NCBI RefSeq assembly: GCF_000374485.1
Contig: NZ_KB894491.1
Coordinates: 372,546 to 436,545, forward strand
DNA: 64,000 nt
Direction: 5' to 3'
Source: Algicola sagamiensis DSM 14643
Lineage (GTDB): Bacteria > Pseudomonadota > Gammaproteobacteria > Enterobacterales > Alteromonadaceae
In this document: positions 45,170-55,484 of the stretch, one piece after another
Numbering within the stretch: position 1 is the stretch's first letter
Layout: every line of letters starts with the position of its first letter
Made by a program: the position numbers and the translations under genes
The notes under the pieces: model-generated
The model's input: only the letters and a program-made list of their open reading frames with translations
Databases searched by the model: none
Told to the model about the DNA's origin: nothing

Positions 45170-46894
45170 ATGCGTACAAGCAAATATTTACTCTCAACAT
45201 TAAAAGAAACACCAGCTGATGCAGAAATCGTCAGCCACCAACTCATGCTCCGTGCAGGCATGATCCGCAAAATTGCTTCTGGGTTGTACACATGGCTGCC
45301 GACGGGCTTGCGTGTTCTTCAGAAAGTTGAAAACATCGTTCGTGAAGAAATGAATCGCGCTTATGCGATTGAAGTATCCATGCCTGTTGTTCAACCTTCC
45401 GACCTATGGGAAGAATCTGGCCGCTGGGAACAATTCGGCCCAGAGCTCCTGCGTTTTAAAGACCGCCATCAACGACCATTTGCTTTAGGCCCGACGCACG
45501 AAGAAGTGATCACTGAGCTCGTGCGTAAAGAGATCAACAGCTACAAGCAGTTGCCACTTAATCTTTATCAGATCCAAACCAAATTCCGTGATGAAGTTCG
45601 CCCACGTTTTGGTGTAATGCGCGCACGCGAATTCCTGATGAAGGATGCCTACTCTTTCCACTTAGATCAAAGTTGCTTGGAAGAAACTTACAAAGGCATG
45701 TATCAAGCTTATTGTAATATTTTCGAACGGATGGGCCTTGATTATCGCCCTGTACTTGCTGACACAGGTTCTATTGGCGGTGATGTTTCCCACGAGTTTC
45801 ATGTCCTTGCAGAGTCTGGTGAAGATGCAATCGCATTTAGCTCAGAGAGCGATTACGCAGCAAACGTTGAAATGGCAGAAGCCATAACCCCTGCTGGTGA
45901 CCGCCCTGCACCATCTCAAACGATGGAAAAAGTCGCAACACCTGGTTGCCGTACAATCCAAGAAGTTTGCGATTTCTTATCACTTCCGGCAGTTCAAACC
46001 GTCAAAACACTGATTGTTCATGGCCAACCTGAAGACGGTTCGGATAAACCAAGTTTCATTGCATTAGTACTTCGTGGTGACCATGAGCTGAACGAAATCA
46101 AAGCTGAGAAACACGCAAGCATTCTTGAACCACTTACCATGGCGACTGACGAAGAAGTCAAAGATGCCACTGGTGTTACACCAGGTTCTGTTGGCCCTGC
46201 TGGTCTTTCAATTCCTGTGATTGTTGATCGCAGTGCAGCGCACATTGCTGATTTTGTTGCTGGTGCAAACGAAGAAGGCTACCACACAACAGGCCTCAAC
46301 TGGGATCGCGACATCAGCAACTACGAAGTCATGGACTTGCGTAATGTTTACGAAGGTGATGCAAGCCCAGATGGTCAAGGTGTATTGAATATCAAACGTG
46401 GTATTGAAGTCGGCCATATCTTCCAGCTGGGTACCAAATACTCCGAAGCCATGAAAGCTGGTGTGCTGAACGAGCAAGGGAAGAACGAAGTGCTTTCAAT
46501 GGGCTGTTACGGTGTTGGCGTTTCTCGTATCGTTGCAGCTGCAATTGAACAGAACCATGACAAATATGGCATCATTTGGCCAGATGCCATTGCCCCGTTC
46601 AAAGTTGCATTGATCCCAATGAATATGCACAAATCTGCGCGGATCCAGGAAGTAGCAGAAAAGCTTTACACTGAGCTTGTTGCAGCAGGCATCGAAGTCA
46701 TTTTCGATGATCGTAAAGATCGCCCTGGTGTGATGTTCGCAGATATGGAACTGGTTGGTGTACCACACAGCATCGTGATTGGTGAACGCAACCTAGATGA
46801 AGGATTAGTCGAATACAAACATCGCCGAAGTGGTGACAAAGAAAAAATCAAAGCTGAGGATGTCCTTGCATTTTTGCAAGAGAAACTCGCTTAA
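45170..46894 (+). CDS. proS: Prolyl-tRNA synthetase ProS
   Basis: 574 residues, the usual length of the bacterial form with the editing (INS) domain between class II motifs 2 and 3. Visible: [20 protein letters not shown] at the N-terminus, motif 1 near [18 protein letters not shown], motif 2 as [18 protein letters not shown], the editing domain around residues 230-390, motif 3 near [17 protein letters not shown], then the anticodon-binding domain with [19 protein letters not shown]. It charges tRNA-Pro with proline. A terminator follows. Confidence 0.96.
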   Translation: MRTSKYLLSTLKETPADAEIVSHQLMLRAGMIRKIASGLYTWLPTGLRVLQKVENIVREEMNRAYAIEVSMPVVQPSDLWEESGRWEQFGPELLRFKDRHQRPFALGPTHEEVITELVRKEINSYKQLPLNLYQIQTKFRDEVRPRFGVMRAREFLMKDAYSFHLDQSCLEETYKGMYQAYCNIFERMGLDYRPVLADTGSIGGDVSHEFHVLAESGEDAIAFSSESDYAANVEMAEAITPAGDRPAPSQTMEKVATPGCRTIQEVCDFLSLPAVQTVKTLIVHGQPEDGSDKPSFIALVLRGDHELNEIKAEKHASILEPLTMATDEEVKDATGVTPGSVGPAGLSIPVIVDRSAAHIADFVAGANEEGYHTTGLNWDRDISNYEVMDLRNVYEGDASPDGQGVLNIKRGIEVGHIFQLGTKYSEAMKAGVLNEQGKNEVLSMGCYGVGVSRIVAAAIEQNHDKYGIIWPDAIAPFKVALIPMNMHKSARIQEVAEKLYTELVAAGIEVIFDDRKDRPGVMFADMELVGVPHSIVIGERNLDEGLVEYKHRRSGDKEKIKAEDVLAFLQEKLA

Positions 46895-46905
46895 CTCTCT
46901 CTTTC

Positions 46906-46932
46906 GAGCCTGCAAACATCGTAGGCTCTTTT
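46906..46932 (+). terminator. Terminator after proS
   Basis: GAGCCT (46906-46911) pairs with AGGCTC (46923-46928), followed by four T. The remaining bases to 47155 show no gene. Confidence 0.7.
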
Positions 46933-47155
46933 CCTCGACTGTAAAGAATTGTCGAATATTCATACGCCCCCATCTAAAACTCATCCTTATTTAATTGGTT
47001 GATTTTATTTGCTAAAAAATTCATCCAGTCATGATTCCTCCGAGCCTTTCTCCTGTCATTTTTATGTAAACAAAACCTTTGACTGACACCCGCGCTCAGC
47101 CAATTCAGCCATCATAAGGCAATAAAACAACAGCGAATAAGCAGCAAACCTGGTT

Positions 47156-48703
47156 ATGAAAAGAAGAACTTTTGTGCAAAGTTGTGGGGTCGCCATAGCG
47201 GCTTCCGGCATGTATTCGTTTGCGGAGAGTGTTTGGGATGAATCAAACGATGATGCATTTCAACCACTTTGGATCCCACCGCTTCTTGAAAACCCCACCC
47301 AACAACATTATCTATTTCCAACTTTATTTGTCATGGATTCGGAGCACGAATTCATCCCAGGGAAAAAATCAACGTGTGTAAGCTTATCTACATTTTTCCA
47401 TCCTTGCTCCTTCCTCGCGCCAACGATTAAGGTCAAAAAAGGCGATACTGTTGGATTTCGAATTCACAATCTGCGCGAAGAAGCAGTAACGAATCACTGG
47501 CATGGTCTGCATATTCCGGGGGTATACGATGGCGGTCCCCATCAACTCATCGAGCCAGGGCAACGCTGGGCCATCGATATGCCAATTCGGCAGGAAGCTT
47601 CTGTGAACTGGTATCACGCTCACACCTGCGAAAAAACTGCGCGCCAAGTGTATGAAGGACATGTCGGTATGTTCATCATTGAGGATAATAATTCAACGAC
47701 ACTTGGCCTTCCGGATATTTACGGTTTCAATGATATTCCGCTAATTTTAAAGGACACCTTATTGGATAAAGATGGACAGCAATATTACGCACTGCGTGAT
47801 CAGCCCGCTTTCTTTGGTGAACATTTAGCGGTCAATGGGACTATTAACCCAATTCATCGTGTTCCTTCCGGTTGGATCCGCTTTCGGATACTGAACGCAT
47901 CAAACGCACGCTTTTATGAACTTCATTTTAAAGATGACCGTCCTTTTTATGTGATTGCCAGTGATGGCGGGTTGCTCAATGCACCGGTCAAAACAAAACG
48001 CTTTCTCATTAACTCCGGCGAGCGATTTGAAATCATGATCTATTTTGAACCAAAGCCTGGTGAGATCGCAGATCTCATCGCATTTACTCCAAATCCGAGT
48101 CATGGCGATCCTGCTGTTGGTGATTTTCAATTAATCAGGTTTGTGACAGACCTTATCCACTCGCCAATAGGAATACTCCCCAACACTTTAAGGCGTGAGC
48201 CAATTCATTGGGAGGAAGCAGTCAAAACAGCGCCACCAATCACTAAAACCTTCGAAATGAGCATGAACTCCAATCGAACAAAAATGATGATCAATTCGAA
48301 ACAGTACAACATGATGCGAATCGATGAAGCGATCCCGCTCGAACAAGAGCAGGTCTGGAAAATTATCTCCAAGGCTGGCCCGCATCCTTTTCATATCCAC
48401 GGATGCTCGTTTTTGATCTTGTCCATCAACGGCGAACCGCCCGAAGCCATTTATCGCGGTTGGAAAGACATTGTATTCCCCGTTGGCTATGAGAAATTCC
48501 CCAGCTCCAAAGAACTGACACTCGTGATCCGAATGCGCTTTCCTTTCACAACGGATAGAGATCTAGAGAATATATCTCATGACCCAGAGGTCGCGAAAGA
48601 TATCAATCACCACATCCCATACATGTATCACTGTCATATCTTGGAGCATGAAGATCGGGGAATGATGGGTCAGTTTTCTGTGTTTTGTTCTCTTGCAGAG
48701 TAA
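47156..48703 (+). CDS. Multicopper oxidase (CueO-like), Tat-type signal
   Basis: 515 residues. The N-terminus MKRRTFVQSCGVAIAASGMY is of the twin-arginine type (RR then hydrophobic), which suits export of a folded copper enzyme. All four copper-binding segments are present: HWHG (114-117), WYHAH (152-156), HPFHIHG (about 409) and HCHILEHEDRGMM (about 492-504), the last giving the type 1 Cys and Met ligands. It oxidises metal ions, phenols or bilirubin-like substrates with oxygen. No copper-pump gene is adjacent, so a role in copper tolerance is only inferred. Confidence 0.9.
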   Translation: MKRRTFVQSCGVAIAASGMYSFAESVWDESNDDAFQPLWIPPLLENPTQQHYLFPTLFVMDSEHEFIPGKKSTCVSLSTFFHPCSFLAPTIKVKKGDTVGFRIHNLREEAVTNHWHGLHIPGVYDGGPHQLIEPGQRWAIDMPIRQEASVNWYHAHTCEKTARQVYEGHVGMFIIEDNNSTTLGLPDIYGFNDIPLILKDTLLDKDGQQYYALRDQPAFFGEHLAVNGTINPIHRVPSGWIRFRILNASNARFYELHFKDDRPFYVIASDGGLLNAPVKTKRFLINSGERFEIMIYFEPKPGEIADLIAFTPNPSHGDPAVGDFQLIRFVTDLIHSPIGILPNTLRREPIHWEEAVKTAPPITKTFEMSMNSNRTKMMINSKQYNMMRIDEAIPLEQEQVWKIISKAGPHPFHIHGCSFLILSINGEPPEAIYRGWKDIVFPVGYEKFPSSKELTLVIRMRFPFTTDRDLENISHDPEVAKDINHHIPYMYHCHILEHEDRGMMGQFSVFCSLAE

Positions 48704-48720
48704 TTCAAGTTCCTTATCCT

Positions 48721-48763
48721 GGCTCTTGTGAAAGCTGATATGTAAAACTCTCGAACAAGAGCC
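48721..48763. repeat. Inverted repeat after multicopper oxidase
   Basis: GGCTCTTGT (48721-48729) and ACAAGAGCC (48755-48763) are perfect 9-base arms around a 25-base loop. No T run follows, so its role as a terminator is uncertain. The rest of 48704-48960 shows nothing else. Confidence 0.5.
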
Positions 48764-48983
48764 AATCCGCAATTTTTACACAGAATGATGATAACTCCAC
48801 ACTCTCACTCTATTCGTAACTTCGCCATCACAAAGTGCTTGTAAACTACGCAACCGATTGAGCAATGGATTGAGAGCAGAAAGCATTCTTACGGCTATTT
48901 ACCCAAAATAATGAAGTTTCATCAACTTGGTAAGAGTGAAGTATTACGTTTGTAGTATAAGGAATGATTTGATTTGTCGTTTA

Positions 48984-49085
48984 AACGTGTTGCCAATGCT
49001 CGGCTGGGAAGTCCTCAAAGGTCAATAAACTCAACGCGTAACAAAAATGCCACGCGTTGCGGATCCCTCTTGGGCGCTTTATTAT
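48984..49085 (-). repeat. VCR-like attC candidate (integron cassette site)
   Basis: Read on the minus strand directly after the SnoaL-like stop: AAAGCGCCCAAGAGGGA, then CAACGCGTGGCATTTT. This resembles the start of the Vibrio cholerae repeat (AAACGCCTCAAGAGGGA... CAACGCGTGGCGTTT) as I remember it. CAACGCGT (49032-49039) and ACGCGTTG (49052-49059) form a perfect inverted repeat inside it. The far end contains GTTTAAAC at 48980-48987. The exact core sites are not certain. Confidence 0.45.
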
Positions 49086-49546
49086 GCGTAACATTCTCCT
49101 GACAGCACAGAAATTCTTTCTAAATCTCGGCTTGGAAAGTCAGGATCTACATACACATACATACGACTTATTCTTTCTCCTTTAAATTCAAAAACACTAC
49201 AAAAACGACCAGTGGACACATTGTTGTCCGGCCAAGAAGTACCGTCACTCATGACACCGCCTTCCTGCCCTTCAACAATTACCTTGTTTCCAGCGGTTGT
49301 TATTTGAAAGCCGTCTATGTCGTGCCAAATACTTTTTAACGAGCGACCAATTCTATTGCCAAACGCCACTAAGGCATTCTTTCCTTTCACTTGTCCAAAT
49401 TTAGGAAAGAAAAAATCAACATCCTCTTCAAACAGATCCAGATAACTAGGATCACCTGCGTCTACTTTCTTGAAATACTGAATGACTAGCTCAACTAACT
49501 CATCTCTTTCCATAATTATTCTTACGCCCATATTATCTTTACTCAT
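49082..49546 (-). CDS. NTF2/SnoaL-like protein, probable integron cassette gene
   Basis: 154 residues from the ATG at 49546; ATG 49513 (MERDELVEL) is an equally possible start, since neither has a strong ribosome site. The fold signature is that of nuclear-transport-factor-2-like proteins: LVIQYFKKVDAGDPSYLDLF, FFFPKFGQVKGKNALVAFG and FCSVFEFKGERISRMYVYVD. Such proteins bind or transform small molecules, and the function cannot be told. The gene is short, is followed within a few bases by a VCR-like sequence, and has almost no leader, as integron cassettes do. Confidence 0.75.
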   Translation of the reverse strand: MSKDNMGVRIIMERDELVELVIQYFKKVDAGDPSYLDLFEEDVDFFFPKFGQVKGKNALVAFGNRIGRSLKSIWHDIDGFQITTAGNKVIVEGQEGGVMSDGTSWPDNNVSTGRFCSVFEFKGERISRMYVYVDPDFPSRDLERISVLSGECYA

Positions 49547-49583
49547 CACGCAGCGTTATACGGCAAAGCAATCAAACATCACC

Positions 49584-49748
49584 ATGCCAAGAACAATGCT
49601 AACCGATCAACGGTGGCTTTTGCTACTTCAACTTGCGAGGCTGAAACACTTTCATTCAATTTCAACACGATACAATAAAATAGCAAGGAATTATGCCAGC
49701 ATGTTATCACTGGCGTTCATGCTGATGTGGTTTCCAATGTACTGTTGA
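49584..49748 (+). pseudogene. Internally deleted IS5-like transposase remnant
   Basis: A 54-codon frame joins a transposase N-terminus (MPRTMLTDQRWLLL) directly to a C-terminus (LARLKHFHSISTRYNKIARN, then YASMLSLAF). Full-length IS5-type transposases have more than 200 residues between these two segments. The internal deletion leaves both ends, as in a MITE-like derivative. I could not define terminal inverted repeats with confidence. Confidence 0.6.
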
Positions 49749-50270
49749 GTGAAATATATACGGGAAATATCAACAGACCCGAATTCATCTTTCCAATATG
49801 AAAGCGTATTTCTTAGATGTGGATGACAAACAGATTCATTCCAAAATGGATTCAATGAGAAAAAACTTCATATTATAAGCCCCTAAAAGGAATCATTTAA
49901 ATAAGTTAAAAGTATTATCATTAAGCATTTAGTGATTAGCTTGAGAGTCAGCCTTTTTATTGAAGCCAGTTCAGTCAATGCATATCGAAAGAAAGTTAAA
50001 AATTTAAGTACAGGTAAATGAGTTTAGACACATTTATCATATGTATATATTTATTTAAAATATGAAAATAAATATTAATTTTTTGAAATTTTTTTGAAGT
50101 TACCTGTTTCTGCTCCTGGGAGAGTCTTCGGAACATCGTTTTAGAACGTGGTGACGATCACTTCTATAAATTCAGGGAATTTTTCGTATCAAAAGACTTT
50201 TTTGACTGTTTTTTCGCGAAAAACAATAAGAAAGATTTATAAATAATTCATATTTTATGAGGTAATTATA
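49749..50270. other. AT-rich intergenic region upstream of subtilase gene
   Basis: About 520 bases, very AT-rich in the last 200, with no supported gene. It should hold the promoter of the protease at 50271, whose ribosome site is ATGAGGTAAT. Confidence 0.5.
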
Positions 50271-51713
50271 ATGAAAAAATATTTCTCCCAAACTTTATTG
50301 GCAATTGCTATCCCTGCTTCATTGAGTATTTCATCTGTTTACGCAGAAAGTATCAATATTCAATCCAATCCAGAGAAGAAAACTTCATTTATTGTGAAAC
50401 TAAAGTCGAAAGATTCGAAACGATTTTTCGCAACACATCGTCGTGTAAAATCAGAACAAAAGATGATGAGACATATGCTGAGCCAAATGGCAAAGCGTTC
50501 CAATATGAAGCCTGGCTATGTCCGCCCACTTGGGCTTGCACAGTACCATGTCGTGAGTATGCCGGAGCAAATGAGCGAGCTTCGTAAAGCGTCGTTTATC
50601 ACGCAGCTAGAACAAAACCCACAGATTGATTCTGTACAGGAGGATAAGCTGTTGCAAATTGCCGCAGCACCGAATGATCCTCGCTATGCTGAGCAGTGGC
50701 ATTACTTTGAAGAAAATGCGGGACTCAACCTCCCCCTCGCCTGGGGTCTGGCAACTGGAGAGAATGTGAATGTTGCAGTGCTGGACACAGGTTATCTCGC
50801 TCACCCTGATTTAGTTGGAAATATCCTGCCCGGCTATGACATGATTTCCGATCCGGCACGTGCTGTCGATGGAGATGGCCGAGATCAGGATGCACTTGAT
50901 CCAGGAGATGGCTTTGCAGCTGGTGAATGTGGACGTCCTCGTGGGCGCGACAGCTCATGGCATGGCACCCATGTTTCGGGAACTATCGCCGCTGTGGCAA
51001 ACAACAATATTGGTGTCGCTGGTGTTGCTTATCAGGCAAATATCGTCCCTGTACGGGTACTCGGGAAATGTGGCGGTAGTGTTTCCGATATCGCCGACGG
51101 TATTGTTTGGGCAGCTGGAGGACAAGTTTTGGGTGTGCCAGACAACGCGAATCCAGCAAAAGTAATTAATATGAGCCTCGGTGGTTTAGGGGCTTGTACG
51201 AGTGCCTTCCAAGACGCCATAAATTTTGCACGTAGTCAGGGGACCGTTATTGTGACTGCCGCTGGAAACGAAAGCATCTCAGCGGATAGAGCAAACCCCG
51301 GTAATTGTAATGGCGTGATCAATGTTGCAGCCCTTTCCAGAGATGGGAACTTAGCACCGTATTCCAACTTTGGACCAACCATTGATGTTGCGGCCCCAGG
51401 TGGTTTAACTGGCGCAGATGAGCAAAATCCAGATGGGGTTTTATCGACTTCAAACTCAGGAACAACTACAGCAGTAAATAACGATTATCGATTCTATGAA
51501 GGTACATCTATGGCAGCGCCGCATGTGGCTGGCGCAGTTGCCCTAATTGCAGAGCTTGAGCCAGAAATGACGCCCGATGAAATTGAAAAAACACTCAAAG
51601 CCACCGCACGAGACAGTGGTTGTAATCAGTGTGGTGACGGTTTGGTTGATGCAAATGCAGCCGTGGAAGAGGTCTTCTTTGGCGGGCCAATTCCTGGCAT
51701 CGATCCACGGTAA
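50271..51713 (+). CDS. Secreted S8 (subtilisin-like) serine protease
   Basis: 480 residues. Signal peptide (LLAIAIPASLSISSVYAES), an I9-like propeptide (about 30-130, with FIVKLKSKDSKRF and the end IDSVQEDKLLQIA), then the peptidase domain with catalytic D172 (VAVLDTGY), H231 (HGTHVSG) and S413 (GTSMAAPH). Five Cys residues in the catalytic domain (such as CGGSVSD and the CNQC near the end) suggest disulfides. There is no C-terminal PPC domain. It converges on the GlyGly-CTERM surface protein, with a shared terminator. Confidence 0.93.
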   Translation: MKKYFSQTLLAIAIPASLSISSVYAESINIQSNPEKKTSFIVKLKSKDSKRFFATHRRVKSEQKMMRHMLSQMAKRSNMKPGYVRPLGLAQYHVVSMPEQMSELRKASFITQLEQNPQIDSVQEDKLLQIAAAPNDPRYAEQWHYFEENAGLNLPLAWGLATGENVNVAVLDTGYLAHPDLVGNILPGYDMISDPARAVDGDGRDQDALDPGDGFAAGECGRPRGRDSSWHGTHVSGTIAAVANNNIGVAGVAYQANIVPVRVLGKCGGSVSDIADGIVWAAGGQVLGVPDNANPAKVINMSLGGLGACTSAFQDAINFARSQGTVIVTAAGNESISADRANPGNCNGVINVAALSRDGNLAPYSNFGPTIDVAAPGGLTGADEQNPDGVLSTSNSGTTTAVNNDYRFYEGTSMAAPHVAGAVALIAELEPEMTPDEIEKTLKATARDSGCNQCGDGLVDANAAVEEVFFGGPIPGIDPR

Positions 51714-51800
51714 CAAACTGAACTGATAGACCTGAACTCAACCAATCAAGCAACAAGGAAGTTGCTTTACCCTTTGTATTTTAAAATGATAGACCCACAA

Positions 51801-51827
51801 AAAAAGCCTTCATCAAGAAGGCTTTTT
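51801..51827. terminator. Bidirectional terminator between convergent genes
   Basis: AAAAAGCCTTC (51801-51811) pairs perfectly with GAAGGCTTTTT (51817-51827) around a five-base loop. A/T tails on both sides let it serve both the protease and the surface protein genes. Confidence 0.9.
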
Positions 51828-51851
51828 ATCAAGAGAAAGGTTCATGTTCAA

Positions 51852-54800
51852 TTACTGACGCTTTCTTCTCAAAACGAGTGGCAAAAGCCCAAACGCATAG
51901 AACATCGAACCCCCTGAGTGAGAAGACTTTGTCTCTGGTTTGGTTTCATTCGACGGCTGTGTCTTATCTGTGTTTGACTCATCATCCGTATTTGATTTCA
52001 CAACTGGTGGCGTGGTCGGTTCAGACTCATTCCCTGTATCTGGTGTAACAACTGGAGGTGTTGTCGGCTCAGAACCATCACCTGTATCTGGTGTAACAAC
52101 TGGAGGTGTTGTCGGCTCAGAATCATCACCTGTACCTGGTGTAACAACGGGTGGTGTTGTCACTTTGATGGCCTTCAATGTAATGACAACATCGCTCTTC
52201 ATCTCATGTTCATCCGTCACCTCAACTGTAAAAGTCACATCAGTATTTACATCCGTTGCCGATTGGAAAGTAAATTCACCTGTCTCTTTCGTGATCTTCA
52301 CTTCACCCTGTTTTGGCTGTACTTTTACAACAAATGACATGCTGTCCTTTTGGGTGTCTTCCGCTTTCACAACCTCTGTTCCAGTCCGCTTATCTTTCAT
52401 CTGGAATGTCTGAGCAACCAGTTGTGGTGCCGTATTTTGCGTCAACGTGACTGTCCCTTCACTGGAAAAACCTTGATTATCCGTTACCGTGTACGTGAAC
52501 GATGTGTTTTGCGGATTTTTTTGGTCTGGTGTAAATATAAATGCACCCGTAGAAGCATCATCAAGCACGACAGTACCAGAAGTTGGTTGCTCAACAGCAA
52601 AGGTGAGTACACCACCTTCTGCATCTTCAGCCGGAAGTTGTTTAGAAACTGGTTCTAAAGTCAGTACTTCCATTGCCAAGCTATTTGCTGCTGGTGCTTC
52701 ATTCGAAAAGTCAAACGAAACTGCTACCTGCCCCTGGATCTCTCCTTGGTCATTTCGAATGATCGCTCTCGCTTGATCTGTCCCTTGTAAATCCTGTCCA
52801 CTTTTCAAACGATATATCATTGTTTTACCAGACTCAATTTTACGAACATCAGATGAAACAGCCCATGTCATTTGGGTTTTCACATTGATAATGATACCCT
52901 GAGCATTGAGCTGCTCCGATACTTCTTTCGTAAAATCATAGGACGTATGCTGTCCTTTTGGCCCAACAACTTTTACAGTGAGATGATCTCTTAAATCTGG
53001 TGCTTTCTCCCAGTCCTTGCTAGTTTTTAAATGCGTTTCATATTGTGAATCTACATAAAAGTTCTCGCCATTTTCGACATCATCACGCGTTAAGATAGGT
53101 GTTGCTGTGATATGTTGCGTGTGTTTATCAAGAATGAGTTCTTTTGTGATAATACGTTTTTTCGTATCATATTGGCTGATCTTTACCTGGCCAATATGAT
53201 TTTTATACAAAACACTAATATGTCCATTTGCCAATTTTTCCAATTGAGTCAAACCAAATTGTGCTTTATCAAGTGGGGTACGATGAACAGGTTGTTTTGT
53301 CTTGTCTAGTTCAATGAGAACGAGATCTCCGCTTCCCTCATTGACCAACTGAAGTAGATGACCATTTTCTAGCGACACAAACGATAATACATAAGCACGG
53401 CTTGAGTGAGAAGATGACATATTATCTAGAATTGAGAAATTGATTTTATCTGAGTAACATAGCTTGTCGCCGAAGCATGGTTTAAGATTCATCTTTTGCA
53501 GATAAGTTTCAAAGCCGCTCATTGTTGGAAGCATAATGGATGAATTTGTTAAAGCAGGTGTCGTTTTCCCTGTTTTTAGATCCAGAGAAAGTAATTCGAC
53601 CATACCACTTACGGGCTTCCCTGCAACAAGAACATTCGAGTCTGACTTCGACGATACTTCATGAAAATCATAAGTTACAGAAGACATCTCAATATTTGTA
53701 GAAAGCCCCGCTGGCTCCACCAACTTTCCTGAGATTCCATCAAAAGCAAATAATTTTTCCTGTCCACCTGATTTGAGCAAGAAAGCAATATCTTCAATAT
53801 TGTCGCCGTTCAAGTCACGTACGATGACATTTTTTGGGTAAGGGAATGTTGTATTGATAGAAAGTTTTTGTAAGTCACCCTGATGTTGAGAGGACCAAAC
53901 TAGGTTTGCCATCTCTTCGTCATACAATGCAACAGAGAATTGATTGGTTGTCGTATCAAATTCACTCACAATCAACGAAGCTTTCAAACCATGTTGCGTA
54001 TTCAGCATTGCACGCCGTGTTTGACGAGACGTCTGTTGTCGACGTTGGTCATCCAACTGACTATCAATGACCAAATTACCACTTTCTAATGTGACTCGAC
54101 TTAATGATGCTTTCTTCTGAGAAAGATCATTGAAATGGCTCATATATACCGCAGGTCGTCCCTTATCGTCCTTCCCGATATGTAATCTGGGTTGGTAGAT
54201 TTCAGCACCTTGCTCAGCAAAACATGTTCTAGAATCGACTTTACTTTCCACAAAGTTATTTAGTTGCTTATCTTGAATAACTGAGCCTGTTTTTCCATCA
54301 ATCCAGCGAAGGTAAGCGGTTTTCCTTTCAACCATTGTATTTGTTGTACTTACCCCATCAAATGATGGGACACTTTTGACTTGTATATTTTTTGTATCTT
54401 GTCCTGATATCAGCACAAGCATATCCTTCACACCATCTTGGTTGAAATCAACAGCAGCCAGATCACGTACAGCATGAGAGTAATCATCAATCAGATGGTT
54501 TGTATCTGCATTTGCTAAAACATCCCATAGCTGCGATTGCGCTCCGCCAGAGAAGCCAATTTGATGAAAGGTGCCATATCCAGAACCACAACTAAGATAG
54601 TATATACCTAAGCTATCTGAACCAGACTCTGTTGATAATGTTGTAAGACGAAGCCCTTTACTGTTTATTCCGATGAGCGGGTGTTTGTATTTATCGACGT
54701 CTGCTATTTGGGTTAGCTCAGTTTTGTTAAACTGATGGAGCGTGATCTTGTCATTGCCGTTCATCAACAAAGCGATTTCCAAATCCGCCGATTGTGTGAA

Positions 54801-55361
54801 AAAGCCCAGAGTATAATTTGACTTTTTCTTAATACCAAAAGGATAAGTTTTTTCGACTTTATTAGACGTTGTATCGATCAGACTGGTCTTATCCTGACCA
54901 AAAACAAGTACTTTATTTTTACCACTGAGTTGAACTTTTTCAACTGCAACTGGTTGAAAATCGCTATCCAGCTCAATTTCTAACGGTTCAGGAAAAAAGC
55001 CATATTGAATGACGGTTACGGCTGGCTTATTTTTCTCGATGACATAAATCTGATGAAGTGAATCAGTCGTTTGAGCACCAGCGATATCCAAGATTTGATC
55101 TTTCTCTGTCTGATATAATGTTTTTTGTTCTACTGCTCCACCAAAAGGACCATAAAGGCTGACGACTTCATCGTTATATAACGTTGATGAAGTGGCGATC
55201 AATTCATGCTGTCCATCTTTATTTTCATCAAATTGGTAAACACCTTCATTTCCCATTTCATTATTAAGATTTTCTAGCGTGATACCAGATAAAGTGTTTG
55301 CATGAGTAAGAGCAGAAAATGTACTGATGAGGGCAATTGTGATTTTTGAACGAAAAAACAT
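51852..55361 (-). CDS. Large FG-GAP/cadherin-like surface protein with GlyGly-CTERM
   Basis: 1169 residues. Signal peptide (ITIALISTFSALTHAN). The N-terminal two thirds contain several DxNxDG-type metal-binding segments (DENKDGQHE, DFNQDGVKD, DLNGDNIED) typical of FG-GAP/VCBS propeller repeats. Two cadherin-like domains follow (GAFIFTPDQKN..., SFTYTVTDNQGFSSEGTVTL). Then come three and a part Thr/Pro-rich 16-residue repeats (TTPPVVTPDTGDGSEP) and a C-terminal GGS, hydrophobic segment and RRKRQ, i.e. a GlyGly-CTERM sorting tail cut by rhombosortase. Its role on the surface is unknown. Confidence 0.85.
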   Translation of the reverse strand: MFFRSKITIALISTFSALTHANTLSGITLENLNNEMGNEGVYQFDENKDGQHELIATSSTLYNDEVVSLYGPFGGAVEQKTLYQTEKDQILDIAGAQTTDSLHQIYVIEKNKPAVTVIQYGFFPEPLEIELDSDFQPVAVEKVQLSGKNKVLVFGQDKTSLIDTTSNKVEKTYPFGIKKKSNYTLGFFTQSADLEIALLMNGNDKITLHQFNKTELTQIADVDKYKHPLIGINSKGLRLTTLSTESGSDSLGIYYLSCGSGYGTFHQIGFSGGAQSQLWDVLANADTNHLIDDYSHAVRDLAAVDFNQDGVKDMLVLISGQDTKNIQVKSVPSFDGVSTTNTMVERKTAYLRWIDGKTGSVIQDKQLNNFVESKVDSRTCFAEQGAEIYQPRLHIGKDDKGRPAVYMSHFNDLSQKKASLSRVTLESGNLVIDSQLDDQRRQQTSRQTRRAMLNTQHGLKASLIVSEFDTTTNQFSVALYDEEMANLVWSSQHQGDLQKLSINTTFPYPKNVIVRDLNGDNIEDIAFLLKSGGQEKLFAFDGISGKLVEPAGLSTNIEMSSVTYDFHEVSSKSDSNVLVAGKPVSGMVELLSLDLKTGKTTPALTNSSIMLPTMSGFETYLQKMNLKPCFGDKLCYSDKINFSILDNMSSSHSSRAYVLSFVSLENGHLLQLVNEGSGDLVLIELDKTKQPVHRTPLDKAQFGLTQLEKLANGHISVLYKNHIGQVKISQYDTKKRIITKELILDKHTQHITATPILTRDDVENGENFYVDSQYETHLKTSKDWEKAPDLRDHLTVKVVGPKGQHTSYDFTKEVSEQLNAQGIIINVKTQMTWAVSSDVRKIESGKTMIYRLKSGQDLQGTDQARAIIRNDQGEIQGQVAVSFDFSNEAPAANSLAMEVLTLEPVSKQLPAEDAEGGVLTFAVEQPTSGTVVLDDASTGAFIFTPDQKNPQNTSFTYTVTDNQGFSSEGTVTLTQNTAPQLVAQTFQMKDKRTGTEVVKAEDTQKDSMSFVVKVQPKQGEVKITKETGEFTFQSATDVNTDVTFTVEVTDEHEMKSDVVITLKAIKVTTPPVVTPGTGDDSEPTTPPVVTPDTGDGSEPTTPPVVTPDTGNESEPTTPPVVKSNTDDESNTDKTQPSNETKPETKSSHSGGSMFYAFGLLPLVLRRKRQ
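52000..52162 (-). repeat. 48-bp tandem repeats in the surface protein stalk
   Basis: Units begin at 52000, 52048, 52096 and 52144, an exact 48-base period with three full units and one partial. Units 2 and 3 are nearly identical. They code for TTPPVVTPDTG-type segments and could change in number by slippage or recombination. Confidence 0.9.
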
Positions 55362-55484
55362 AAAACAACTCCAATACTAAAGTGGTAGTTATTTTATGGA
55401 TACAAACTGAACACAACCTGAATATGTCAATTTTTTGTAAAAAAATTAAGCAAAAACATTCTCTTTCTTAGTTCCTTTTCATCG

